A stretch of 64,000 nucleotides of DNA from Fratercula arctica (Eukaryota > Chordata > Aves > Charadriiformes > Alcidae): contig CANTUZ010000001.1 in the NCBI GenBank assembly GCA_947846985.1, positions 30,962,727 through 31,026,726 of the forward strand, read 5' to 3'. Positions 49,501-61,700 of this stretch are shown in pieces. A model generated the notes under the pieces. The model was not told the origin of the DNA, searched no databases, and was given only the letters and a program-made list of their open reading frames with translations. Positions within the stretch are counted from its first letter, which is position 1; each line of letters begins with the position of its first letter. Position numbers and translations under genes: made by a program.

Positions 49501-52127
49501 AGTAAATGAGATCATGAGAAATCGGACAGATCTGAATTGAGGGAAAGGTTCCTTGGCTACAAAAACAATTTAGGGTTGCTCCTGAAGCAGGGAAAAGATA
49601 TTGAAAAATATACTAACAATTGCCTACCAAGCAAAGGCACAAACACTAATTGTAAGGAACCAAGAGTTCCTATTTTTAGTATAAATATCTTGCCCAAAAG
49701 AAATTTTACAAAACCGCTGCCATTTTGGCAGGGCATGCATACTGATTCAGCAGTAACAGGGGTTGAAACATTTCCCATTAAAGGCAAAAGAGAGAAGTGG
49801 AGAAGTCCTGGAGAAGAGAGACTTTGCCAAAGGAGTTGCTTTTGTGGAAGACATTACTAAATTGTACCTCAAGTCCGTGGTGATGAGTGAATTAGACAGT
49901 GAGTCCCTATTCCCTTTTACCTTTAGTGCAGCGAACGTGCGGAGTACACCATCAGGGCTATGACCTTGTTTGATTCCATTGAAGCAGAGAAATCAACAAT
50001 ATCAGAATACCAATAGACAATATTTCTGTTAGTATAAAGGGTGCCTGTTTACACTTCCTTTTTGGTGATGCACAAACACTTGTCTGTTGGCATAGGGTGC
50101 TGCTTGGAGTCTAGTTAAAGAATGATTTGCCTGAGCCAAGGTAACCTATGGAGCTGGGGTGAGTAACGTATCCCAGAAGTACAAGCAAAAAGCACACAAA
50201 AGGAAATGATGGCCAGTCTTACAACCCCCACAACGTTGGCTCTCTGGTTTGAAAGACCAGGTATTTTATTTACATAACCTTCGTTTTGATTCCAGAACAA
50301 GACTTGAACTGACACTTCTGTGTCTCATCTTTGTGATTCCACGTCCATGGAGCAACGTTTTGCTAATCAAGGTATGTGCACCAAGCCAAGTTTACAAGGT
50401 ACAAATGGTTTTCTTAGCACATAAATCATTGTAAAGCTCCCAAAAGAAGCTGAAGGACCACTCTGAGTTATTTTAGAGTGCCGGGCTACCTATGCTAAAC
50501 CAAACCTTTATCTACTGAGATCCACCTGGATGTTTTTTGTTCGAAGGCTGGTTGTCCTTAGCAACTTATTAGCAAAAGCAACAAAAAGCCTTCAGGAAAA
50601 GGCTTAATGACTTTGATCTAAGTAATCATAAAGCTAAAACTCTACAGATGCCTAGTGTATGCATGGTTGAATAGGAAAGGTTCTCTTTTTAAGGCAAAAT
50701 TACTTATACAGTAACAGAGGTTCTTTGAAGTGAATCAATATGCATTCATTTCTGGTACACACGAACATCATGGCCTTGCCAGTGAGAAAATAATGAAAGT
50801 GAATAAAAGGTAAGGTTATAAATTTTGAAATAAGTTTGGGCTGTTGTCTCAATATGATTGTATGCCAGAAGAAGGTAATGCTTGAGGCACTTTGTACAGT
50901 CTGCCTTTCCAGGCTACCAGTGGAAGGAACTTCTACTAAGTGGTCATCTTCATAAAGATATAAAAAACAAGCGTGGAAAATATCAAGAAATAGCTAAAAC
51001 TTATCTATTTAAGGAAGCATCTAGAAGAGTTTTCACTTAGAGCGCTTCCTTCCCACACTCTGGCATATTGGTAACAGCACTGCCTACCTGAAGTGTCCAG
51101 GGAGATGAAAATTGCAAAATATAGAAGTGTTAGTTAAGGCAAAGGAACACTGATTCTCAAATGCAGTATTTTCTTTTTAAATGTATATGTTTCTGGTTAT
51201 TAACTATGGCTAAATTATATGTCATCTTAAATAGTCCCTCCAGGACCCTTATATTGCAAGTAATTGTTATACTGCATCCAGTACATCAGCTCCCAAGCCA
51301 TCACAGCGAGACTTGAGGACAGTGTCGCAAAGGTTCATTACATGTTTGCTCTCTCTCCTTGCCAGGTGCTAATGAAGAGTGATGGGCTTTGCTGGTTTTA
51401 TTGTGAGTGAGAGATTATATGTCAAGAATGATCTGAGAGGTGACAGGTCCCTGTCTGTCAGAAGGGACAGAGTCTTCAAGCCAGTATTTTCTACTAGTGT
51501 CAGAAAGGAGCCCAGGAGCGTTGGAGCCCCCTGAACTGAACAGCTCAGCAGAGCTGGAGTGCTCCAAAGAAACTAGACTGTGGCAGTTCAGCTCAAAGGG
51601 CCAAAAATGTGAATGCTGAACTTCTTAATACAGTGCTCCTTGCATTTCAGGTCTCCAGTTCAATAATGTCTCCACATAGACAGAGGAAAAAAATCTGAAA
51701 AACAAGTCTCCATGTTGATTTGAGCAAAGAACTGGAGGCAGGGTTATGATTTCAGGAGATGCATTTTAGTGTATCTGCAGTTTTATGAACCATAAAATAA
51801 ACATATGCAGAGACTGCATGAAGAAGTACTTCAACACCCTCTACAGGAACCAGAAATGAAAAAGAAAAAAGTTTATACCTGACATTAATTCTGATGAATT
51901 GAACAGAGCGACTAAAACAATTTTGGATTACTCAGGTAGTTCTGAGAACTCTCATTTTCCTGACCTGGTCAATAAGTGTATCATATCCTAGCAGTTTTGG
52001 TTTTGTCTCAGAAAAGATGTTGCCTTCAAGACTACAAATCTTCCACACTTGTCATTTTATATTTCTTCTTTCTCAGTTTTAAGAGTGGATTGTTACTATC
52101 AGGCAGTTCCTGAAGTTTTGGACATTT
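46554..52127. other. Unique or very old repeat sequence, no gene recognised
   Basis: The first 0.8 kb may be the 5' remainder of the decayed minus-strand LINE. A frame of 82 codons at 47695-47943 (Lys/Glu-rich) lacks recognisable features. The rest is AT-rich and unremarkable. Confidence 0.5.
47424..47449. repeat. Perfect 26-bp palindrome
   Basis: The arm CTTGCATAAGGTT (47424-47436) is followed with no spacer by its exact reverse complement AACCTTATGCAAG (47437-47449). The centre is GTTAAC. It lies just outside or at the 5' edge of the decayed minus-strand LINE. Confidence 0.95.
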
Positions 52128-52597
52128 TGATTCTGGAGCATGTCCAGAGCAGGGCAACAAAGCTGGTGAGGGGTCTGGAGCACAAGTTTTATAAGGAGCA
52201 GCTGAGGGAGCTGGGGTTGTTCGGCCTGGAGAAAAGGAGGCTGAGGGGAGACCTTATCGCTCTCTACAACTACCTGAAAGGGGGCTGTAGCGAGGTGGGG
52301 GTTGGTCTCTTCTCCCAAGTAACAGGTGATAGTAAAAGAGGAAACAGCCTCAAGTTGCACCAGGGGAGGTTTAGATTGGACATTAGGAAAAATTTCTTCC
52401 CCAAAAGGGTTGTGAAGCATTGGAACAGGCTGCCCAGGGAAGTGGTGGAATCCCGATCCCTGGAGGCATTCAAAAGACTGGTAGACGTGGTACTTAGGGA
52501 CATGGTTTAGTGGTAGTTTTGGCAATGTTAGGTTAATGGTTGGACTCGGTGATCTTAAAGGTCTCTTCCAACATAGATGATTCTATGATTCTATGAT
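52128..52597 (+). mobile_element. CR1 LINE, 5'-truncated copy (LYNYLKGGC subfamily)
   Basis: About 470 bases. The open frame to 52510 reads [56 protein letters not shown] and [20 protein letters not shown]. It ends in a 3'UTR and the ATTCTATGATTCTATGAT tail. No RT core. Closest in the window to the copies at 10.4 and 43.5 kb. Confidence 0.95.
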
Positions 52598-53213
52598 AAC
52601 GGCAATGTTTGAAAGTAAATTTAGTTAAAGCTGTCCATGCTATATCCAAAAGTCAAGTGTGCCTCTTGTCCAGCATCTACTAATACCATTGACAAAAGGT
52701 AGGTACAGCTTCTGAGTAAAATTCTAAACCCTAAATTCTTTTGGAAGTACTGGGAAGGGCTTACTCCATCCCCATTAACTCATATTGTGTCTCAGCATAC
52801 GAGATCATTGCTTTCACCACAGTGGCTTCCTCCTGTCAGAGAAGAGGAGAGAACAAGAACAGCTGTCCATGAGATAACGCAGACTTCACAGACAAATCGC
52901 CAGCACAATGAGGACTCCTCTGGCATGGAGTAAAACCCTGAATGCCTTCTTCCACAGAAGGAGGTTATGAGCCTCAGACAAAAGCAGCACAACTCAGGAG
53001 CACCCACAGGCCCTACAGACCTGTCTCCCAGGCTATGGGAGAGGGGGAAGGACTGTCATCGGCGATTTATGCTTGGGTGTGAGGAAGAAGTAGGGCAGGA
53101 TTTGTGAGCTCTAACACAATGAGTCAGGATCTAAGGCACACGTAATCAAGCAACACACATTTTATTTCCACTTCTGCTGCCAGGCTTAACACCTCTGCTC
53201 TCCTTATTCACAG

Positions 53214-53356
53214 ACACAGCAGGCAAAGCCAGGGCTCTCACAGCAGTCTCCTGAGAAAGCCCTACAGAAACCACATAAGCCTCTGCGCGCAGTCTGGCAT
53301 CCTCAGCCACCGAGCCCACAAGGGGAGCTGGCCCAGGGCAACTCAGCAGCAGACAG
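53214..53356 (+). other. Possible 143-bp exon with strong splice signals (unproven)
   Basis: A pyrimidine-rich tract ending TTATTCACAG at 53213 precedes, and CAG|GTAAGAGC follows at 53356/53357. The 143 bases between them are open in one frame, giving about 47 residues rich in Gln, Pro and Ser (starting TQQAKPGLSQQSPEK, ending QGNSAAD). The protein is not recognised. In human the neighbour 5' of CYSLTR2 is RCBTB2, head-to-head, so a plus-strand 5' exon to the right of the receptor would be plausible. This is inference only, and chance occurrence is quite possible. Confidence 0.25.
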
Positions 53357-53669
53357 GTAAGAGCAGCTTCAATGGCTTGTGGCCCCACAGACCTCACTGC
53401 GCTCCCAGCCCGTGGCACAACGAGGGTCCCCAAAGAGGGATGCACACTTCCCCACCTGCCCAGGTGGGACATGCAGGAGATGTCAGACACCCATACACCC
53501 AACCCACACTCCAGAGGAAATCACCAGGGCAAAATCAGGGCTTCTTGTTAAGATTGCTCTTGTTTGGGTTTTCTGTCTCTATGTATCCTCTAAATCTGAC
53601 TGTGTGCTTCAACGCTGTGCCTCAAAGTACTATCCACCTGGGCTGCCTCTACCAAGACGTGGAAAGGAG

Positions 53670-54112
53670 ATCATAGAATGAGAGAATCATAGGATGCTTA
53701 GAGTTAGAAGACCTTAAAGATCACCTAGTTCCAACCCCCTGCCATGGGCAGGGACATCTCCCACTAGACCAGGCTGCTCAAAGCCTCAGCCAGCCTGGCC
53801 TTGAACACTTTCAGGGATGGGGCATCCACAGCTTCTCTGGGCAACCTGTTCCAGTGTCTCACCACCCTCACAGGAAAGAATTTCTTCCTAATATCTAATC
53901 TGAATCTCCCCTCTTTCAGTTTAAAACTGTTACCCCTCATCCTACCACTACACTCCCTGATGAAGAGTCCCTCCCCATCTCTCCTGTAGGCTCCCTTCAG
54001 GTACTGGAAGGTTGCTGTAAGGTCTTCCCGGAGCCTTCTCTTCTCCAGGCTGAACAACCCCAGCTCTCTCAGCCTGTCTTCACAGGAGAGGCACTCCGGC
54101 CCTCTGATTATG
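53670..54112 (-). mobile_element. CR1 LINE, 5'-truncated copy (minus strand)
   Basis: About 440 bases. On the minus strand the frame 54120-53764 reads [20 protein letters not shown], then [20 protein letters not shown], then [20 protein letters not shown]. It is followed by GGAGATGTCCCTGCCCATGG, GGGGGTTGGAACTAGGTGAT and the tail. Same subfamily as the copies at 29.0 and 40.4 kb. It is non-functional because it has no RT core. Confidence 0.95.
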
Positions 54113-57100
54113 ACAGACATTCAAGCCAGCACAGGCTATGGCCATGAACAACAGCTACTCAAGCATAAAATCTTTTCAGGCACATACCTGTTGTGAGATA
54201 AATTTGAGTCTCTTGGCACTGAAGCGGCACTGAAGCAGCACTGAAGCAGGAGATGCCCTGGCAGGGTGGTGCAAGGTCTGAGCAAGGCCAGATGTCCCAC
54301 TGTGTCTTCCCTGGAAAAGCTTGTCCATGCCAGCAGCAGCAGGGAGCTCAGTTGTCCCAGTGTGTGGCAGTTCTGGCACAGCAGGGATGGCTCAAGGTTT
54401 GGTCTGGGGTACTGCTGCCAGTGTGGTACCAGTATAAATACAGTCAGAATGCATGCACACCTAGCCACAGTGCTCACAAGTTTAAATACCTCACATAAAA
54501 TTGGATAATTCATTAGCCACAAACCTCCGCCCCCTTCTTGTATCTGGCTTTAATAGCTTTTCTTAACAGATTTCATGTAACACGAGCCACAGGATAGCAA
54601 AGCCTCTATTAGACAGACCTGTTCATAGTGAAGCTTCAGTTCATCTTTGAAAAGGTCAGACTTCTCCCTTGTGTGTTTGGAAAAATGAGCAATCGTGTTA
54701 TAAAAATACTAAAAATACCTAAAACCTGACTTGGAATCACTTCTCCAAGAGGTGTCAATGCTGCTTGCAATGTGAATTGGTCTTGTGTGAATAGAGAGAG
54801 CAGAATTTCAGGCACGTTGGTTCTTGCACTACTTCTTAATGAGTTCTTTGGATGCCTATTTGTCATATAATTTTGCCATTTGCTATTTGATTAAAGGTTT
54901 TTTAACCTTTCCAGTAATCTACTGAATTCTGTGCAAGCTGTGGGTGTGAGCATTCTTTGATCTCCGTTTATATGTACACAGTTTGCTAAAATCCCTGCCG
55001 GTTCCTGTTAAAGGAAGAGAGCAAGTTGTTACCTGTAGAGTGGTTCATATGACGCTTTTGCAGTCACCTGGATTAAAACAGTACCTTTTGTTTACCAAAG
55101 CGGCTTCAGGAATAAAATCCCTCAATGAAGCCATTTTCAGTCTGAACTCAGAACTTCCTTTTATATACACAGCTATTCTCTCTATGTATATTATATGTCA
55201 AAAGAGCGATGGAGTCTTGTTATGTCAGACAATTCAAGCATATGGGCTATTTTTAGGGACACTGCAGTGGCACTGCAGGATGGCAGAAGATTGTATTTTC
55301 CACATGTTGCACAAAGGATATTCAGAGAGGTGCACATGTGGTTTTATTTGCAGGGTCTGTAGCTAACCGCTTACAATAACTCTAATGCTGAAAGTTACTT
55401 CAGGAAGAAACAAAACAACACAGGAGAGAGAGAGAGAAGGTAAAATCTCTCTGACCAGGCAGGAAGAGCAGTGCTGGGGACCCAGATGAGCATCCTCCTG
55501 TGGGTCTCCTATCCAGTGAGTGGCAGTGATGATGATTGTGTTATTTTCCTACAGCTACACACACTTCCTTGGGATCTGCTTGAACACCCTACTACTTGTG
55601 CCTGTTCATGAGGCTCTTAGTGATAATGGGAATATGCCCATTAGGTGCAAGCGTTGCACATTTGCTCGTTGTTAAATTTCTGTGCGTGTATATTATTGGA
55701 CAATATTTATGGATCATTTAAATGATTTCTGACTGCTTTATTACAAACAATATTTGGTTTTTTTCTCACGTAAATTTAAAAGTCTACAAAGGTAAGAAAG
55801 AGGGGGGGAAAGATGTTGGTCTCATGCCAGCGGTAGTTGTTTCCTGTGAAAAACCCATCATAACAACGTCTGGGTTTGCAGGCGCAAAGCTGTGAAAAGA
55901 GCGTGAAAAATGACAAAAGCATGAGGCCAACAAGGGAAAGCCACCGCTATAGAAGCTCTGGAAAATGCTGCCACAGCAGCTTCAGCGAGAGGGTGCAGAG
56001 CTGTGAATAAAAGGCAGGCTGCAGGGCTGCAAATATCAGGCTCTCAGTGTCACCAAGGCCTGTGGCACTGAGGTATCGAAGGTGCAGAACAACTCCCATG
56101 CTAGAAGCTGGGCAGAAAAGCAACAGGTCCAGGGCACATACACTCACTGCAGCAATTCCACCTCCTCCCTGCACCGCCCAGGCAGCTGCTTGTTGCTGAA
56201 ACAAATCTCAGCATCAAAACAGTGAGTCACAGACAGATGTTTTCAGTTCAGCTTTGCCGATGGGGAAGGAGATCCTGAAGGAAAACAAAATGATACAGAC
56301 TGTGATTAACCTTCAGGTATGCTGCAAAATCCTCCTCCTCCTTTCAGCGCTCCCACTTGAAAGGCCAGAAAATCCCAGTTCTGCTGAGGGCACTTGGGTT
56401 TTTGCATGACACATGCTGTAGAAAACCTTGTGACAGATATGGATTTTGACTAGTAGAGCAATGTAATAAAAAAATCTGTTAGCCAGGAAGGGTAGCCCAA
56501 AAGCAAAGTTGGTCCATACTTTACAAAGCAATATAACCCTTACAACAAAATTCATTATTAAAAAATAGCTCTTTTCAGCTAACAGCTCCTTTTCTTGGTT
56601 CTTTGCAGGATGCACCTGAAAGTAAAAGCCGTCAGCTCCTCCTGAAACTGCTGGAGCATGGGAAAGCTCATTTCTTTGTAACCAGAGTCATCTGTCCTGC
56701 AGGAAGAACCAACTGACATTAGGCAGTAAAGAGTTTTAAAAATACAGTGGAATATAGAAGACAAACTGGACTGCACCAGCTACACGTGAAAGAGCACCAT
56801 AAAACCTTTTTTTCAGGGAAGCGAACCAAGTAGCATCCCTGATTTCTTCCTTACACATGAACTGAGATGACTCGGTACACATAGGCGCCGTTGTGCTCTT
56901 CAAGACTGTCTGTTACTATGGGGCTGCCCTCCTGAGAGGTCCAGGAAAACAGAAAAAATACAGTAATATCATTAATCTTCTTTTATATTTCATGTAAACT
57001 AGTGTGTTCCATATAACAATAATAAAGCATGAAACAGGTGTAAAAGAAGTACTAAAAAAAGGAACATCTGTAGAAACCATCCCGTACCATAAAGTCGACT

Positions 57101-58607
57101 GTGTGAACAGTAATAGCAGTTGGCAAAAGCTAGCAGAAAGTGATGCAAGGCTGGGTCTTGAAAAATACCTATTTCAGTGGTTTACATGAGCAGTCATTAA
57201 TATAAAATTGTGAAAAGAAGATCCTTGAAGAAAAAGGAGTCGTCTCAGCAATGAGTCGCTGGCGCCATCTAGAAGAGGAATAGAACACACACCAAAAGAA
57301 AGTGAAGTGGAGCATAGAAAGCAGCTCAGTCTAGTTTACAAAGTGTAAAAGGGCATTTCTCATCCCCAGGATTTTTATGAATTACAAGGAGACATTTCAA
57401 TGAAGATTGTTCGCCACTTTTCCGATCCTCAGTGATACTAAAAATACTTAAAACTGTTTTTATCCTGCTTTTACTCATACTATTCATATATTTAGCCCCT
57501 GCATGAGGTCCCCCCTATGAACTGGGGATTCTTAGGGCTGACTTAGGCAGCTGCTGCTCATCCTTTCCCTGTCTGCAAGGACCACAGCAAGACCTTGCAT
57601 GTGGCTGACAGAAGTGCCCTGAATTACAGAGGGGTGTGTGACTGTGGCTTGCTGTTAGGCAGGCACTGAGGGGGTAAAACAATGGGGGTTTTCTTCCTTT
57701 GACACTTGGGGCAGATGGGGAACCATTTCCAGACGGGAGAGTAAAGGTGGAAGAACTGTACTGATCTTGCTGGCATTTTGAGAAGTAATTCTTCGTGATG
57801 CCTTTATTGCAGCCTGGGATTCATGGACGTTTTGGACATTATGAAAGCTTGTATTCTGATCTGACAGTCACCACTCAGGTGCATACTGGACATGTGGCAT
57901 CTCTCCCCATTTCTTAGGAGAGAGGTGCTGCATGGCATTAGTGCAACAAGGAGATACAGCAGCTGAAGCTTGTCCTGTCTGCTAACAGAGCAATGCAGGA
58001 GAAAGACCAGGCCAGGTGAGCCATAGCACATCTCAAACTAGCCTGATCATCAGGAACCAGAGGATCAGCTACTCAGGATAACCTATTAGCTGGGAATTCT
58101 CATCTATGACTGCCATTTCTTTAAAGTATCTACCCAAGCTGTATTTCTACACAAACATCCCTAATTTTGCATTCTTCTCTTCTCCTTCATGTGTTGCTTG
58201 TTAAAGACAGAACTGCTTTTCATAGTTCCACCTTCAATAAATGAACTATTCTGTCCTTCCACTAAAAAAGGACTACTCAAGGGCATGAAACTTCAGCAGA
58301 TTCTCTCTCTCAGGAAAGATTTAAATTCCATCTGTTATCAGCTTGGATTCAAATAACTCTCAGTTTGATTGTTTTTCTTTTGTGTGCTTAAGTCAACAAA
58401 TTTCATACCTATGGTAGAAATTGTCTAGCATGTTTCCACAGCACTAGACAGGCCATGACTTTTGATCCGAAAACCTGCCTGCACGTCCATGTTCTTCTGA
58501 GAGTATTTGTTACGCTAAAATTAACTCAAAAATGGAAAGAGAAAATGTAAGACAAAAATGTTTTATAACCTATGGTTCCAATAGAGAACATCCAGGCAAG
58601 ATGGTTA
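54113..58607. other. Intergenic sequence, nothing recognised
   Basis: Contains an 11-bp triplicate at 54.2 kb and a short (GA)n run near 55.42 kb. A frame of 127 codons at 54983-55366 has no family resemblance. Confidence 0.55.
54217..54249. repeat. Tandem repeat, three 11-bp units
   Basis: CACTGAAGCGG followed by CACTGAAGCAG twice, head to tail at 54217-54227, 54228-54238 and 54239-54249. The region before and after is unique. Confidence 0.85.
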
Positions 58608-58758
58608 TAGAATCATAGAATAGTTTGGGTTGGAAGGGACCTTTAAAGGTCAGCTAGTCCCAAGCCCCCTGCCATGGGCAGGGACACCTCCACGTCAACA
58701 TCCACGTCATCATCCACCAGTACCCCACAGTCCTTCTCTGCAGGGCTGCTCTCAATAT
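58608..58758 (-). mobile_element. CR1 LINE, internally deleted copy (minus strand)
   Basis: From 58608 to about 58690 the sequence is the antisense CR1 3' tail and 3'UTR (AGAATCATAGAATAGTTTGG through CCATGGGCAGGGACACCTCC). Then, instead of the ORF2 C-terminus, it jumps to a segment ending TCCACCAGTACCCC, AGTCCTTCTCTGCAGGGCTG and CTCTCAAT. That is the antisense of the LLESSPEEKNLRVLVDE region, which in the intact copy at 29 kb lies about 560 bases further upstream (29296-29345). The junction carries three 12-bp units (58689-58724) starting TCCACGTCAACA and TCCACGTCATCA. Confidence 0.8.
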
Positions 58759-61700
58759 GATCCTAAAAAGGGAGAGCTTTCACACGCCTATTTAACAGAG
58801 GGCTTATGTGTGATTTGTGTGCCTGATTCATTCATGGGGTGAGCCAGTAAAACTCACGGCAGAAGCCTTGAACAAGGTCATTTTATAGGTCATGTCATAG
58901 AGTTAACTAGAAAAAAACCCACCAGGGTCAGTGTTACCAGCAATATGGGAGAAGCTGAGTGGAAGTATGAAAGATACATCTGCCTCTGTGGTTGCCAAAT
59001 TACTGGCTTGATAAGGCTGTGGTTTTGAGGTGCACACTACTGACCATGTTGGTTGGTCAGTGCAGCTCCAGAGGCCAAGGTGCCTGAGAGCTTACTTCAG
59101 TTGTTGTAAGGGAAGTATTATAGATCTATTTTGAAGCAGAGGAAGGTGTGCGTCAGATAAAAGGGAGGAAAATTTTGTGATGTATTGATTTCTCAGTGTG
59201 GATGGATTTAGAGAGAGAACACAATGTTTGATGCTGCGTGACGTGGAGGCTGTGATAACGCATTTGAGAGTTGGGGCGGCTGCTGCACCAGCAGCTCTGA
59301 TGAGATATGTGTAAGGTCACTGGGACCTTTCAAGATCTTGGTATAGCAATGCTATAACGATGTAGATATAAATGAACTGATGCTTGACCAGCGGGACACA
59401 GAAACATAATGTACTGTAAATTAGATGATTTGGGCTTTAAAAGGCAATGACTGAGGAATGCTTTTGGAAATGCCCCCTGAGTTCATTGCCTCTACATCTG
59501 CTCTTTCTCTTCTTCTGGCCAGAAAAGCAGGTTGTGAGCATGAAAAACATAATAAGCTAATACAAAGTTGCTCTTTGTGATTTTTTTTTTATATATATTT
59601 TAGAATTATAGACATTAACACTATCTCCTGATTTCTCTTTAACTAAGCTTATGATTTCAGTGTTACACTCAGGGCGAGTGATCCTAGCTAAAATAAAATA
59701 CGCAGTATTTATTGGGACTACGTTCAAATGCAGTCTAATCAGATGGAAATCTGTGTGTTTGATTCCAAGAACAGTGGGAATAAATTAAAATCCAAAAGTG
59801 AACTCCAGACTTTCTGGCCTCTGAATTTTCAAAACATTCAGACTTGAGTCAAGATGTTGACATGGAAAACCTGAAATGTAGGAAAATTGTCAGTCATGTT
59901 TGATTCTACTTCTGAAGGCTGGCATGCTTCTTTCCCTGGGGTAAGTGTAAGTAATAGCACTCGTGGTATGACACAAAGCCCATAGGGCCAATATTTTAAT
60001 GAGGTTAGGCTTTTCTTTGGATGAGAAACCTACAAGCAAAGCCAAAATGCTACAAGAAAAACTACTGCAAGTGGAAGGTAATTTATCTGAACCAGGGTCC
60101 CACCACAGTGCTGGAGCTGACCTATGCACTGCTGGATGCAGCTACCTTTCAGCTGTAGCTTCAAACAGGAGCCAAGGTGGTTACTCACTGGCAAGACGTC
60201 TTCCTTAAGGAGATTCCTGTGAAGAGCTACTCCTGGGACACCCCTCTGCTGGACTGAGGTAGTTGAGTAAGGGAAGGTCCCTGATGTGACTGGGGAAGTG
60301 AAGGGAGCCAAGAGGAAGGGCGACCTGGAGCAGGAGCACCTGGACTAAAATTGTAAGCCAGACTGATGAATGAGGCCAGGGAAGGAGAAAGCTGTGCAAT
60401 TCATCTGACTGAATGCTGCTGTGGGGAAGGAAACTCTGCCCTTTCCAGGAGAGAGCATCCCGCAAGGTCCTGGGCTGGTAACCTACACTGGACCCCTCAC
60501 AGGCACTCAGGAAGTCCATTTTTCTTGGCTTATCCTCAATACTGTAAGCTGATCTGGAGATCATAGATCTACACAGAGCTACAGACAAAGGCAATGAGAG
60601 CTCCCTCTTAATCCATATATAATGCAAAGTACACCGAAATCAAAATTAGCAGATTTTTTTTTTTAATGTCACTCCGGGTCTCAGCTTTCAACAGAAAAAT
60701 TGGACTTGTGTTATCCCCTCATTTTAGAGGATCTTGAAAAAAATTTATAATTTGCGAAGCATTCAGACACTGAAGTAACATGTCTGATGGCAAATCACAT
60801 AGGGAAATGAAGCACTATTTTGAGAAGAGGAGCAGAACAAGGTGCCGTAAACAAGGCTTATGGACCAGCTTTATTTCACCTAAATAAATACTCACATAAA
60901 GTGCATGATACAGGCACTTATATCCCTTAGGCTCCCTGCTGCAGAAAGGAGAGAAAGAAACGCTTCCAGAAAGTAACTCAGAATTTTACACTGAACTGAA
61001 AAAACTCTGAGGAAGTGCTTGTGTCTCTCCAATGACTCCAGAGGGAGCTTTGGACAACTGTCCCCTAATTTCAGTGCCAGTAAACCAGGCCAAAGGCTGA
61101 CGACTAAAGCAGGATAAAACAAACTGCTGAGGAGCAGCTCTTGAACAATCAGCACTCTTCCTCTTTGTGCAGATTAAGGCAGAATTTCTCTGGAGCAAAA
61201 ATAGCCAGAGAACCGATAGCTACAGACTGTATTAAAACGTGTCTGTACAAAGGGGAAAAATTAAGGTGGCCTGTGTAATTCTTTTCTAGCATTTCCTAAC
61301 TTTTGAGAGCTTGGGTCCAAAGCCTTGATGCTCTTTTAGCATAGCTTGCTATGCAAGATGTGGAGATGGTTCTCATTTATTCAGGGTATCTCTGTTGCTA
61401 GCTCTAAATACATCAGTCTCAGCTTCTTGGCCAAAATGGTAATCAAAGACTGGTAATGCTACTTTCCCTTTTCACTTTTTGTTACCTTTCCATTTTCAAT
61501 TTTGTTTGGATACAGAATTTCTTTAAACTTCCGAAATGCTCAGTGAGCCTGCGAGTTAGGTTTTAGATCATGCAATCTCTTATTCAAAACACAGTATGCT
61601 TATGTATGCATCTATATATATACACACCAGTATTTTATAATACACAGTATATTTAGGAGAAGGATTAGGTAATCCAAACATACCTGAAATGAACAGGATT

